64,000 nucleotides of DNA, taken from Sarcocystis neurona. Taxonomy: Eukaryota; Apicomplexa; Conoidasida; Eucoccidiorida; Sarcocystidae. The notes under the pieces are model-generated. The model ran no database searches, was not told where the DNA came from, and saw nothing but the letters and a program-made list of their open reading frames with translations. The stretch covers positions 1,061,820 to 1,125,819 of the forward strand of contig KL647309.1 of NCBI GenBank assembly GCA_000727475.1. The letters are read 5' to 3'. This document shows, piece by piece, positions 32,901 through 46,197 of the stretch; position 1 is the stretch's first letter, and every line of letters begins with the position of its first letter. A program made the position numbers and the translations under genes.

Positions 32901-35900
32901 GAGGCTACAAGCATATATACAAGCATATGCGTGTATATCTATCGAGCTGTCTGCTGAGCTGTGCGACGGGCACGCTTCTGGCGCACACACCATGTTGTCT
33001 GTATCTGCAGGGAGGTCCGCGCACCCTTTTGGCCACACTCAAGCAATTAACCGTCCTACTCGGAAGAGGGAGATGTGGACCGCGGGGAATTCACGAATAT
33101 GTGGCACGTCGTCGTCGCGCATAGTCGTGTAGCATCGCGGGCGACGACGACAACGTGTAGGTGGACCTTCTACACGACAGCTCTTCTGTGATGCAGAAAC
33201 TCCAACAGTTACACATGCGCACGCGCAGATACAAAAGCATCTCCCCCAAGATCCCCTTACGGCGCTCGGTCGCGTGCACGATGCTGAAACCATATTCCCC
33301 CTGACCCGCGCAAATTTGAGACTGCGAACTTTGTAGAGGCCAAATAGCTTAGCTGCACAATTTTGTTCACACGCACACTCTTCGACGTTCTTATCAAGCC
33401 ACAACAATGCGATCAATATTGTTGGGAAGGAAGTTCTCCGCACAACAGAAAAACACACCCTGCGGAGCTTGGAAACACCTCCGCGACGAGAGGCGTAAAC
33501 TCGCATTCTGCTGGTGGTGTACGCAAGTATATACGTGTAAGCTGGCTATATCTTTAGCTGTATGACGTCATACAGCGCCCGTCGGCATTGGGTGTCTTCC
33601 TACCAACAAGCGCCGCTCCACTCCTCTGGGCGCGGCTAAGAAGGTCGAGAAGACGCGCCTGAGGTAACTTTCTAAACAACTGCACGTTGTCTTCCGCTTC
33701 GTCGTCTTCGTTCTGTGAAGACTGCTGTCCCTTCTCGTCTTGATCCTCCTTTGAGGCCTTCAATTTCAAGCGTTCTTGCTCGAGCAACTTCGCGCGCGCA
33801 AGGCGCCGCTGCCTGAACGCAATCGTAAAGCGCCCTCAAAACACGTATAGATATAAGGTGAGCCCGCAATAATATCCTCGCATAGATACGCATGCACGTG
33901 TAGACTACGAGATTACAAGGTACCAATCAGCAGGTTTTTGCTTTTCGTTAGCGAATGTACGAACGTCTGTGCGTGAGCCTGCACGCACGACTGCGCCGTT
34001 ACCCGCGCACAACGGGCGCATGCTAGCGGACGAGATATATTAGACGTGCGCAGGTCTCGTGACGCAACTTTGGCGTCCAAAGCAAAAATGCCCTTCACCA
34101 GCCCCTACAAAAGCGCAGCACGCCAACACCGTCCACTGCTCCACATTGTTGCAGGCATCTGCAGATACCATCCGTAGTCGAAGAAAATGCTTTCCAGCGG
34201 AAAGGCCGGAGTTCCCAAAAAATGCAGCACCAAGTGTACACGGCATGTATCAAGATCAGCCACCTACGACAGATTGGCAAGTACCTGCTTCTCACTTTCC
34301 ATCTGCTACAAAAAACACGGCTGTTGTTGTATTCCGTCCATGTCAGAATTTCTAGGTGGCCGCATCCGTCCCTTCAAGCCCCTCCGCACGAGGAGTCAGG
34401 CTGTACTTGCACTGAGGCTCCGTAAGACTGCTAGATAACAGAGCGGGAACGGAGATCACCTGCCGCTGCACTCGCTACCGCAGTAAGACTTTCGCATCTC
34501 CACAGTCGACGAAAGATATACTGACGTCTCAATGCGCTGCACGTTGATCGACTACAGGGCATATGAATAATACAAATACTTTTATACGCCATCAATACAG
34601 ACTAGAAACTTTATGACCAGATGTGCGCCCGCACCAGGCTGTGCGTGTACAAACAGCACAGGCGAAAAAGTACGCCTAGCGCAATGCTCCGAGATCGAAA
34701 GTGCCACCGATAAAAAGCACAAGAAAAGGGTGCACACTGCTCCTACTAACCCGTAACTTCCCCTCCGCGGAAACTTATACGATTTCAAGCACCCTACTCT
34801 AGTGGTATATCGTCGCCAGAGCAGATGGTCGTTCCGTTTCGGCCGTTTCTTCAAATTCTCTACTAGAGTGCAGCATTTTCACGACTTGAAGCCTCTGGTA
34901 GTTTGCACCGTGTTCCTTCTCTTGCCCGCCCCCTACTGCCTCCTCCCTCTGTTTTGCCGTTTTCCCCCCGGAGCGGGCCAGTGCGCGTCGGTGAAGCCTT
35001 TTCTGCAAGATGTGTACTTTGTCGTTCAGGGTCGGCAGTGCGAAATCTACCTGCCTACACACTTTGTTCACATATGTACGTGTTCACGTTTGTGCCCGCG
35101 GCAACGCACGTAGCATTCGTGTAGTCGACACACACCTCTCCAGCTGCTCTCGCAGCAACCGGTCTTCCTCAAGCAGCATCTCGTCCTCAGGCGGGCCGCT
35201 CGTCCCTTCGCCAGAAACATCCGCAGTCGCCCAGGATAATGGGAGTGCGTCACCGTCAGGGAACTCGACGGACGCGCGTCGCCGTCGCTGCGTCGGTACG
35301 CTGTCCTCCCCCGCAGCAGCCCCTCCGCTGCCCCTTCTCTGCTCCTCCTTCGAACGGGATGAGGAATATGAGTGCGGCGAAGAACTAGACGAGGAGTTGC
35401 CACGCTGTTTGTGCGCTGTCTCGGCCGCTCGCTCGAGGGCGTCACGTACGGACTGCTTCTGTTGTGCGCCACTTCTTCTGCGGAAGCAGAGACAGGCGAG
35501 AAAGTCACACGCGAGTTGCGCAGCGTAAAATCTTCCCACACATGATACGAACAACGTTCTGAATGGGAAGGCAAACATATGAGCGACTGACCGATCGCAA
35601 AGAGACACGGAGCGGAACACGGACAAATTGATAAGGACAGAGGTGTGCGGCAATTGTAACACTGCTCGATAAATAAATTTTTGTATTCGAGACGCGCCGC
35701 TAGGCAAGCAGCAGGGTGGAGACTGCAAAATAAAATGCGTGGTTCTGGTGTCCGACATGCACGCGCACGCCTCTATATGCACTATGCACACATAGTTGCA
35801 CAATGCACGCAAACTCTCGCACCTGTGTGCACGGACGTCTACTGCACACAAGCGTTGGAGCTATGTGAACCTTCCGGTGCATACGCCACGGTACAATTAG

Positions 35901-38900
35901 GCGAGCTAGTCTTTCAAGCTTCCTTTTCCTGCGTCTTCTTCACTCGGCCCGCTTGCCGCAAGTGCGGGATAGACACACCTCTCCGCTTCATCTTCAACTC
36001 TGTCTTTCCTGCTTCCGTGATGTCGCTCCTTCCTTTGCTGTCTTTGCCCTGTGTTGCTATCGTCTCCGCTTCTGTCTGCTTCTCCCTCCTCGGCTTCTTC
36101 CTCTCCGCTTCGGCTTGCCAAGCCGTCGCCGAAAAGATCTTTCCAAAAGTCACTTCCGTGCTTTTTTTTCGATATTTTCTTCTTGGACATTTTCCGAAAA
36201 GTCACCGGTTTTTCCGCGTCTTCCTCCTGTCGGGCGTCGAACTCTTCTCCCAGCACTACAGACGAGGGTCCAGAAGCATCGTACTGAATGCTTTTCTTCG
36301 AAGAGCCCGGGTCATAGCATTTCGTTCCTTCACCTTCTCCTTTTTCGCCCCGTCCACTACGCTGTCCACGCCCTCCCGCTTGCTGCCGCACTGACTGGCC
36401 CGCTGCTCTGAGCCTGTGCAGCGGCACCTCCACCACGTCGTGTGTGTCACGCTGCTGCAAATGTGGCAGGACGAATCCTGTCGCTCGCTCTTTTCGCGAC
36501 GTCTTGCCCTGAGCCTCCAGCTGCTCTTCCTCCCATTCGTCATAATGTTTCAATATCTCCTTCTCTTTCTTCCCTGTACCGTCCTCTGTCTCCTCCTCTT
36601 CCTCCTCTGCCGTGGGATCATACACTGTCTGCCGCGCTTTCGCCTTGAGACGCTTCTGCAGTCGTTCCTTCTCGACCAGCTGCACGCTCTCCAAAGTGTC
36701 ACCGTCCTCGTTCAAATCACCTTCAGCGGTAAGTATACGCGCGTCTTTCAGCGTCAGAACCACATCCTCTCCCTCCTGAATGTCTTTTAAGCCGTGCACC
36801 ACATGCAGTCCTCCTATCCCCTCCTCCTCCGCCTCCTCCTCAACCGCCTCTTCTCTTCCTCCTATCTCACCTCGTACACGCTTTCTCCCTGATGCAGCCT
36901 CCACTCTGTTGTCATCTTCCCGCCGGCTCGTGCTGCTCCATTCCTGCCGTCCAGCAGCAGCGCGCGGACTGCTATCCGCGTCTTCCTCATCCGAGTCATA
37001 ACGTGCTACGTCCACTTTTTAAAAAAGAATTCAGGACAAGCCAGGTGCAAAATCAGACGGTTACCGATCGAAAAAGCAGCGATGGGGTGTTTTTCAAAAG
37101 AAGCAGAATGACGTACACAGTATCAGGCGCGGCTTGAATACATCCCATGAATCTGTGTGTATACCTTTTTCCTGACTAAAATGCACAAACACGTTCACGT
37201 GTGCAGCTAACTACGTACGAGTACACGCCCTCGGCTGCCACGCACTCTGAAGACTACCATGGGTTCGACTCCCACAAATGCAATGCACGAGGTCCCACAT
37301 GGAAGTGTAAACACGGGCATAGTGAAATCTTTCTCAGTACATGTACGCATAGTCGTATAGGGAGGTGCGCACAAATGTAGCAGTGTAGCAGGCACACAAA
37401 CGGCTCTGTCCGTGTTCTTTAGCTAACCTGAGCCATCAGCCGCTCTGTCGTCTCTCAGGCAAGCCCAAAACGACAAAACAGGGAGACTTCCCCTCTTCCA
37501 GTGGGATACACGCTTCGCCAGAGATGCTCCCAATCTATGCACAAATAGCTACAGGAGGTAGTCTGATGCAAGAATCCAGGAGAACGAAGTACGTCACAAA
37601 CCCGGACGACCTTTCTCCGGAAAGGCGCTTCACGGGCTGCACTTGACGGTCACAGAGGAAAACGGGTGCTCGGTATCGGGCACGCGTTCAGTCCTACTAC
37701 CCTTAGCACAGCAAAGATCAATATGTACTCCATCAGCAAGGAGGTGTCTCCTCCGCGTGTTGCCTTATGCTTCCGTGTTGAAACACGGTGCCAACAAACA
37801 CACTCTTGCGCCAGCGCAGTTCAGGCGCACCCTGCCCGAATTCGGTTGACACACAGACACAGGGAGACCTGCTTGGCACACACACATGCAAGCGTCCCCT
37901 CTACTCGAAGAATGCCTACGCGATGGCAACCCCGCACTCGACAATATCTCGTACGCATCCGTAGAGATGTCTGCAGACACAAACGTCTTAGGCACCACAA
38001 TCGACCTCGAACGTCTGTACCACAAAAGTGGCAGCCTGTGGCTGGCACTCCTAACTTCCAGTGTCTCTGCATTCAGCAGTGATGGGCATTACTCGCTGAG
38101 TTCACCCCGTCCCTTCCTGCTTTCCGTACACGGTTTCCAGTACGGAACACGTAGAGTCTAACACATGCAATGTTTACGGTATCTAGGTGAAATCGTAACG
38201 TGATAGACACCGCATGAGGGCAATGTACCACCACTTCAGACAACTGCGTGAAGCTGTGTGAATCAGGAATTATCCGAGTGTCCACGGTAGCACGTGCACG
38301 ATTTTCCGCCACACTGCGTTTGCAGGTTACAGGGCGCCAGACAACCCCGTTTGTCAAGGTGTCCCGCGCGGACACCTACACGTGTATAACACTAACGAGC
38401 TTAAACGACAAACTTCCACTGCGTGACCTGCAATCAGGCATGACGATGCCGCACCCAGCACTTCTCTCACTTACGTTTCCCCTGGGAGGCTAGAACAAGC
38501 TTCTCCCGCGCTTCCTTTCGGCGCATGTGTGCGATCCAGGTAGCCGGGTCGCAGTCCTCGTCTTCCAGCCGCTGCTGCTCCGCAATAGTGAGTCCCTGCG
38601 TAAAGGCTGCATGCGTCGCTTTCCTTCTTGCCTCCTCCTTTCTCTCCCGCTGCATCCGCGCGGCGCGACGCCTTTCTTCATCTGCAGCTTCTCCGCTTCG
38701 CAGTGATTTCTCAGCTGTCCGCCGCGCCGCTGCTTCGCTGACGGCAGCGTCAGTGCCGGCGGACTGCGAAAGCGAGGCAGAAGAGGCATCCCGTTGCCTG
38801 ACAGTAGCGCTGTTGCTGGGGTCATCCTGAGTTTACGCGGACAGCAAAGAGCTCAAACAACATTCTGTCCGCGTCCGTATTGCCCCAGTTCTACACGCTT

Positions 38901-39768
38901 CAACGTTCACACGAACGTAAGGCAGCTTCCATAGAGACAAGTGCAAAATATGGAAAAAAGTTAAGGCGCCTCATCTACGACGACAACAGCTGCTTAAACC
39001 CGACGTATAGCGTTCGTCGCGGGGAAAATTACTGTACACAAAGGAGCTCTTGGGCAATATCTACTGTATGCTGCGGGAGCGCGTCGACGTGTCCCTTCAC
39101 CTAAAATGAATGCTGGACACCACCAGAAGGCAAGGTACACATTCCAGGTGCTCTCAACACGTATGTCTCTCCAAGGGACACAAGATAGTCCTACTGTGGC
39201 ACCAGTGTCACTGTTGTCGTGGAACAACACTAGCAACAAGCACAGGCACGAATAGCACAGGGATATTCACCACAACCTCGTAGAAATTCGGCGTTGACAG
39301 AAACAGTTTCTGACTTGAATCAAAAGTCTCCCACCGACATCTCGTCGCTACTGAGAGCACAATTGCCTCGGTGGTCTCTCCCACATTCACAGTGAGCGTC
39401 TCCTTCCTCACTGCATACGTCAACGTATGACCCGGAAGGCAGAACGCATTGACAGAAAATGACGAAAGAGGCTGACGACCACGTAGCAGCTGCAGTCTCC
39501 GCTTCATGTGTGCGAAGCACCATGAAAGTACACGTTGCCTTTTTAGTACAATGTGCGCCTCAGTTGTGTGGGAGGGAAATCTCTGCGTCCCAACAAGACG
39601 GCATTTTCCTGAACACATACTTCGAAAACTTACCCTTACTCGACCAGCAGCACTGCCGCTGCCGTCGACCTGCAAAGGTTTTAAACCAAGTTTTGCGCGC
39701 AGCTTGTTCGTCTCCTCTACTGACAGGCTGATCTCCGTGGCACTCCCGCCGCTGCTGCTTTCTGCCAT
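26929..39768 (-). CDS. SART1: SART1/Snu66-type U4/U6.U5 tri-snRNP protein, 11 exons
   Basis: A core splicing factor of the U4/U6.U5 tri-snRNP, acting in the nucleus. Exons (minus strand): 39768-39640, 38826-38475, 37014-35979, 35477-35136, 33812-33604, 32319-32037, 31322-31088, 30104-30035, 28811-28690, 27877-27781, 27062-26929. They total 3,009 nt (1,002 residues), with every GT-AG join in phase. Family blocks in order: HIND motif ETNKLRAKLGLKPL at residues 20-33; GLHVVHGLKDI-EGEDVVLTLKD in exon 3; ILKHYDEW and TFRKMSKKKISKKK (exon 3); LREQLERQRRLARAKLLEQE across exons 4-5; TTEFCRT (exon 6); an acidic stretch (exon 7); NEAPMGHGIAETLKYLQSK (exon 8); NEIKIDHRDMYGN (exon 9); TPKDAFRQISWRFHGK (exon 10); LQKLQQTEKTFHMVLTGG (exon 11). 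These follow the order in human SART1, which is about 800 residues; the excess is acidic and low-complexity insertions. The start context ACAATGG is strong. Least certain are the exon 7 acceptor, the exon 3 donor and the exon 8 donor, where a second GT lies 41 nt downstream. Confidence 0.93.
39640..39768 (-). other. SART1 exon 1 with the Hub1-interacting (HIND) motif
   Basis: The 43 residues of exon 1 hold one HIND element (residues 14-33), with the conserved Arg at position 24 in KLRAKLGL. In Snu66 and SART1 families this helix binds the ubiquitin-like protein Hub1/UBL5 through a salt bridge from that Arg. The exon ends exactly on a codon boundary (CGA then GTAAGG). Confidence 0.85.
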
Positions 39769-42700
39769 TGTGACTACTCATTCAGAGGAGGACCGAATGG
39801 TATCTCTTGAGAGTGAAGTCGAGGAAAACTAAACGCTACGCGCGCGACCACGCGTCTGGCTCCTCCCGCAACGCTGGTATGTAGTTCGCCCACCCTGCTG
39901 CAGTGCAACTCCTTCTTCCACTTCAAAGCGTCTATCAATGGGAACTCCACTCGCTGTCGTGTACGATAGATACCAAGGAGACAAGTGGTAAATAATTCAT
40001 GCAGGAAGTATGACTGCTACACGCACAAGTGAAAAAACCGGTGAAGACTCTTGTAGGCTGAAAAACTTGACTTTGCCACGGCGTGGCCGTCCCGCTCGCG
40101 TGCCTTTGGCTTTCACCCACTCCTTTACGGACCGACACCGATAGATTGTGCGCAGATCACAAAAAGCGTGCGTCAGCAACATCGACTACCATCACGGTGT
40201 GCAAGCGGACACGGTTTCTAAGTCTGCCGTTTGCACCTTACAGCGTGTAGGGTGCAGCTCGTTGCTTGGAGAGACCTCCTTTGTGGTTTTGTACAGTATA
40301 CGGACCAGCGCTAGCGAGGGCGTCGTCACACTCAATACGAGAAATAAAAAGCCCTGGAGGGACGAAAGTGGGTGTTTGCTGGAAGTGGTGGTGGAAGAAG
40401 CATGCGGCATTCGTGCGATTTGCTAGTGCTCAAACGCATGTCACAACGTTGTTTCAGGTGTGAACCAATTCACACCAGTACATGAGCAGAGACATTCGAA
40501 AGCGCATCACAGCCCGGCTGTAGAAAAAGCCGAGAAGACTTTTGACACCTGGTGGCCGCTACTGAATCTGTTGGTCGTGTTACCCCTTTCGAACAATCAC
40601 GTCCGCTTGGTTGTGCGTGCGTGATAAGCAGTATACGACACAGCCGGCTTCCCTCCTTACACAAGGCGAGCAAATCGGTTCACGGTTCGCGTGAAGGGAC
40701 ATAAACACGAAATTTGCTCTCGGGGGAGGAGAGACCAAACGAGAAATTCCAGTGTCCTCCGTTCCTTTCCATTTCGCGAAAATAATGCAAATGTATAAAA
40801 CGAAGTCTACGAGAATGCAGCAGCTAAAAGAAGCGAGTTCACCACCAAAATGGTCACAGACACTCATGCGTTTGAAAAGTCAGTGTCGGCACAATATCGG
40901 TTTTCCGCAGTTTTTTTTTAACGAAATTTTCAATCCGTCCGCTTCCCCGCGTCGCCGCAGTAACAGTGAACAGGTGCAGCAATGCAGCAATACAACGTGA
41001 ATGCTCACTCGTTGCTCTCACTCACTTCAACGTCCTCAACCGCCTGAGAGCTCTCGATGTAGCAACGTGGCTACAGAATGGCAAAGCTGCATACGTATGA
41101 CTGCAACGTGTCCACCCAAAAACTATTCTGTAGTGGCATGCGCTTGCAGTGTTCAACTACGTGCATGCGGGCAGAGGACAGCAGAGAGCATTGCACCCCC
41201 AAGCACCCCTGGCACGACGCGTGGTTTTCATCAATTGAACTTTCTGTTCCGTTCTTCACGCTACAGCATTTTTTTAAAGCATTTCTGTGTCATCGAGGCC
41301 TCCACGTAGCGTAGGAGTGGTCGTGGATTGAGGGGCAGCGCATTTGAATGTGTGAGGACGCACACGCACTCAAACGCCGGTAGTATTTGTTTTTTCGGAT
41401 GTGTATGCATACGTCTCGTACGCCTAGTATGCAACAAACTACTCGCGCCCCCGCTACCCCGGGGGGGGAGGTGGGGCAGGAAAGGCACTTCAAAACATAG
41501 ACGGATGTGCATGTGGAGAAGTCGCTCCGTGAGTCATCTCAGGTACTCACTTGGTGGAACGTGTCGAAATGCGGCCCCAAGTCCAGACGAGGCACTCCTG
41601 TACCGCAAGATATGTACGTATAGGGCTGGAAAGAAGCACACTAACGCCCTCGGCGTCAGGGGAACCTCAATAATATGTACACCGCGTCTGAAGATGCACA
41701 TAATGGGGCAGCTACGTACGCACCATAAATCGACTGCTCTGTACCAGGAAGCTGTGAGTTCTGCACTGAATGTCCATGGTACCCAGCTCTGGCAGAGTTG
41801 CGGTTGGATCAAAAGTTCGCGCGTTGTGTGACGACGCGTGATCCTTTTGTTAACACTTCCTCGAGCAAATGCACCATTTTCGCTGTTGTGCCGGATCCCC
41901 TGTTTTTTCACACGTTAGGGTGAGAACTAGCTTATGTGGTCGTCTGCCACGCGCTTCTGTGACACGTAGCTTTCCCAGCAGCACTCTTTACATGGCCTGA
42001 GATTTTCCCCCTCAGTTTGCAGCCGGACTTCTAGGAAAACGGCGGTTCATAGAGGTAGTGATTGTAGGGGGCGGCGCCTTGTGTCTTGACCACGTTTTGC
42101 TGCCGCAACGTTTCCCTACTCAAGTGCCGTTGTTGAATGACTGCTCTCCTTCATGCCACGCATTCGTACACGTACAAGCATATACACTGCTTGTGTGGCC
42201 GATTTTGTGTCGAGGCCTCACGTGCAGAAATGGACGCTACGCGTGGAAAGTTCGAGGTCGGCAGCTGGGCACTTCAAGCTGGTCCTTGCTGCATTGTAAG
42301 TGATCACCGACTAATCCTCGATTCTGTGCACAGTCCGACACAATCATAGGTACGCACCAGGTCCTACGTGGCACCACGCAGTGTGTTTCGCCCAAAGGCC
42401 GGTAATAAGCATCGAGGAACACTTGGTGTAGTGCCGTGATGTCGACTCCCACTGCAGGGTTTCTTTTCGCTGAACCCACGCCTTAGGGGAAGCTCGACGT
42501 ACTGCGTTTTTTGAACGTCGGAGTGACAGCCACGCGAGAGGTATATTGACGTCTAAAGGACGCATCTTCTGAATTGTCAGACCATACTAATTTTCTACTT
42601 GAGAGACGTGGGCTCCCCATCCCACCGTGAGCCATACACAACTCGGTAGTAAGGAGGGTCGACTCCTTGTGCTCGCCTTCTCTCTTGGGGGGTGTAAGAC

Positions 42701-45700
42701 CTACGTCTTGGCGTATAACCGGTGCGCGACGAAAAGGTTTGTCCGCAAGTTCGTGCAGATTTGCATGAGCCTAAAAGGGAGTAGACGGGTGCATTTACTA
42801 GTCGGCGTGAGTAGTCGACACGGTCAACTCCATTAAGAGTCTCACTTTGTTTCCCAACGCATGTAGCGTATCCCGGGGGGCCCAGTTCGCGGGCCTAACA
42901 AGGAACTCCACGAGGGGGGATAGGTTGCGAGTACTTTTGCTGTTTTCAGGCGGTGTCCGTAACTACTTAACATGATGCTGGCGGATAGCGGTTGGTTCGA
43001 TGTCGCGACCGCGGCATCGTCTCGTGTGGAACGGTCGTCAGACCACGAAGTAGTATCCGTGTAACGTGATTGTTTTACCTTACGACTGTTTACTCCGCGG
43101 TGTGCACAACCCGAGGCCTCTCCATGTTTCCAGCCGTCAAGTAGTAGAGACGCGGTAGCGGGTGGGTGTGTGCGTGTGTGTGTGCGTCTTGGAATATGTA
43201 CACTCTTTGTCACCAAATCTTCCCACTGTCTTGAGTCTTTTGAAGGATCTGTTGTGTGGCATTTAATGGGATCAAAGTGAAGTCAAAGATATTATTCGCT
43301 ATTCGTAACACACACAGGATGCGTCACGACACCTCTGAGTCACAGTCCGTGTGTGCGTTTTCCTCTGCGTCGCTCCCACCCCTGCCACGTCAAAGACGAC
43401 GGTTGCTCCTTTGAGTGTTGCATCCGCGGCGTCGGAAGATGATCGTAACATCCGCAGGATATCAACTCATAAGCAACGTAATGCTTTATAGTCGGCCTGT
43501 ATACGGCGTGTCTACCTCGAGTGAGGCACACGATCCTTCAAGAGAGGGCTGCATATATGCCGACAAATACAGGGGCTCACACTTCGCGAATTCTTTGATA
43601 CTAGTGAGAGCATTAGTACGTACACATAAAATGACCTTCATTCCCTCGTAGGAAAAATAGTCGGTGTGCTTCTATGGGAGAAACGGCGACGTGGAGATTC
43701 TGGTGTTGTCAATTAGCACATACGCTGGCCTATTTACACTGTCAAGTGTAACACCTTGCCCCGAGTACTCACCTGCCGAAAATGATTTTCTGCAGCAACG
43801 TACCGTGCTCGGTGCTTGAAGCCGACCTCATTCCCACGTAAAATTTTCCGGACGACCGTCCGCGTCACGTTAAGTTTGAGTGCAACGCTCTTCCACCCTT
43901 TTCTTCACAGATTTAACCTCCTGCCATCATCAGGGCCACCTACGTGTTCAGCATATCGTCAGTAATTTTTCCCCCAGAGGAAGCACTGTAATATTACAGT
44001 GGTGGTTAGCGTGCCAAAGGAGGTGCACCGCTACGGTCTCGTTCTCTTAGTATCCGTAATTCTCACTGACCTTAGCTGTTTTCCCCATACAGCTGCGTAC
44101 GTCGTACTTCTTCCTCTGACGTGCTGCTGCGCCCCTTGTGCGAAAATGTGCAATGCGGAGTCCTCTGCCAGTCCTCAGTGTTAGTACCTTCTGTAATACG
44201 TTGGCGTACATCTCCAGGGAACGGCGTCTGCAAGTCCCCGCCAGCACTTGAAATTCGTTTCCTGCTGCTTAAGGCGTCCAGTGTCCAACTATTCCCGGAG
44301 GTGCACGAGCGTTACTCCACTAGAAATAGTTCTTCACTACCGTCTCCACGTATGTGCCGCATCCAAAATCTGGTGTTCTCCGTCCTGCGCAGGTAATCAC
44401 GAGCGGAGTCGCACGCGCTGCAGATCGCTGTTATGTGTCAGCTAATGCGCTGCCCGTATCCCATTGAAAGAGTTTTACTAGCTACCAATCGGAACTTCCA
44501 CTACAAGGGTGGCAAGGACCTTCGTGCGCCTTCACGGCCGTCCGGTGGTGTCGCGCACTGTGGCGTGGCGAATAAAGAACTTAACTTTCCGATGGGGTGA
44601 TATGACAACCTTCGCGGTTCTTTGGTGCCCGCCACAATGTAATTAGAGCTGCTTCCTTACGGCGCGTGGAGTATGCCAGAACTGTATACAGGATCACGAA
44701 GCCTTTTCCTCACACTCGCGCCCCCGTCGAGACTTACCGTTCCACCTCCGCCACGCAGCTATACATACTATGCTGCCACCAGGGATGCCGCTGCTGTCCG
44801 CGCTCACCTCGTCGTCCTCCTCCTCCTGTAACGAGGCGTAGTAATGGTACACCGACCCGTTGGGGAAGGAAGTGCTCCCCCGGGACTTCATTGCAGCCAT
44901 TCGCTTTTGGCAACCATTTATTATTATAACCATTACTGCTACTGCTACACCAACACATTTGTACAGCGCCCTCACGGAAGCGCAGTCCTCTGTATCGGCT
45001 TCGGTTGCAGAGTAGCAGCGCGTGGTACAGTGTAGTGGGGCACCTGGTGCGCGGCGTCTATAAATCCATTGTACCCGCACGGCCTAGTCAGAAGTTGTAT
45101 AGCAGGGAGAGGACCGGATCGTAGGTCGCACCGACCAACGGTGACCTTTCACATTCACTGTAGGCCTGAACATCTCTGCAGGCTCTCCTGTTATCGCCCT
45201 GCTTGTGTGTTCAGACCTCGGGCACGCCACATGGCTTCCCCCTAGCGGTTGAGCACGCCGTTGCCGCCACTAGTCGACCGCAAAAGGAGTAAATCCTTCC
45301 CCCCTTCCCAGTGTATAACAGTCGGAAAAACTTCCCGTTCCGCAAAAGCGTCCACGGCAAAAGGCAGAATTGATGCCCTCGTGAATCTTGTCACGTGGTG
45401 CTGCTCTTTTTTGTCCTCCCTCGTCGCTGCGTCGTGACGCAGTCTGTCCTTCAAAAAGTCCAATCCCAGACAAAGCTGGGGAGCAACACGGAGTATTCCG
45501 TTGTTGTTCCTTTTCCCTCTGCGTAGCTGCGGTTCTGCGTTTTCTCCCTCGCCGTTGTTATAATTTCCCCCCTCTCCATTCATGTCTTCAGTTTCCCTCC
45601 ATTGTCATGCCTCCATTCCACATTCCCGCCAGACGTAATCCTGCCGCCTTGTCTTCCCCCTTTCACATACATGAATGTCCCATGGTTCCTATCGGTCCTT

Positions 45701-46197
45701 TCTCGTGCTTCTCTCTGTTGACTGCCCACGCGGCGGCTTTCCCAAAACAACTGCGAGCTGCGCTCCCTTGCCGATATTTGCACACTTCACCTACTATTGT
45801 CTGCTCTTCCATATTCAGTGACGACTTCCTATCTTTGTTGATGTAATCATTCAGTAATTTTTCTTTGTTCTCCTTCGTGCATCGCGAGGTCTCTCGTGGT
45901 GTTTCTGTTGGTCGTATGAAGTATCGACCACTGCCGCAGTACAGTTCCTACTGCAGCGTGTCACTCGTCGTAGCTGGTGCCCTACCGAGTGCAGGCAACT
46001 GAGGCATGCGTACTGTATCGGGTATGCACTAGTGGTGGGCGGATAAAAAAGTAAGCGACCAATAGTAGAGGTGTCGTTCAGGCCTGTCTCTTAGCACATC
46101 TATCGCGTTTTTTCCCGTCGCAAGTAGACCCGTAAAGGCTTGCGTCGTCGCTGTTGCTCCTTTGTGTCACTCTTTCCTCGCCTTCGTTTTGCACACA
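39769..46197. other. Divergent intergenic region between SART1 and VAP (about 6.4 kb)
   Basis: SART1 is transcribed leftwards and VAP rightwards from this interval, so both promoters should lie in it. No shared motif could be assigned. Minus-strand open frames at 45583-45242 (113 aa, ATG start) and 45080-44694 (contains a hydrophobic stretch VGVAVAVMVIII) look protein-like but lack recognisable domains, and frames of this size are expected by chance here. Confidence 0.45.
43161..43186. repeat. GT-rich simple repeat
   Basis: A GTGGGTGTGTGCGTGTGTGT-type run, non-coding and microsatellite-like. Confidence 0.8.

Noticed and set aside
34799..35071. Minus-strand frame (ending HSSREFEETAETERPS) resembling a SART1 exon
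   Set aside because: Its acceptor gives the wrong phase after exon 4, and exon 4 joins exon 5 at 33812 perfectly in phase with continuous family similarity. It is taken as intron sequence.
37260..37290. GGTTCGACTCC, an exact tRNA B-box match
   Set aside because: No A box at the right distance upstream, no matching acceptor stem, and one mismatch in the T stem. Not a tRNA gene.
44694..45583. Two protein-like minus-strand frames divergent from VAP
   Set aside because: Frames of 110-130 codons are expected by chance in a window this size; no domain and no convincing splice link.
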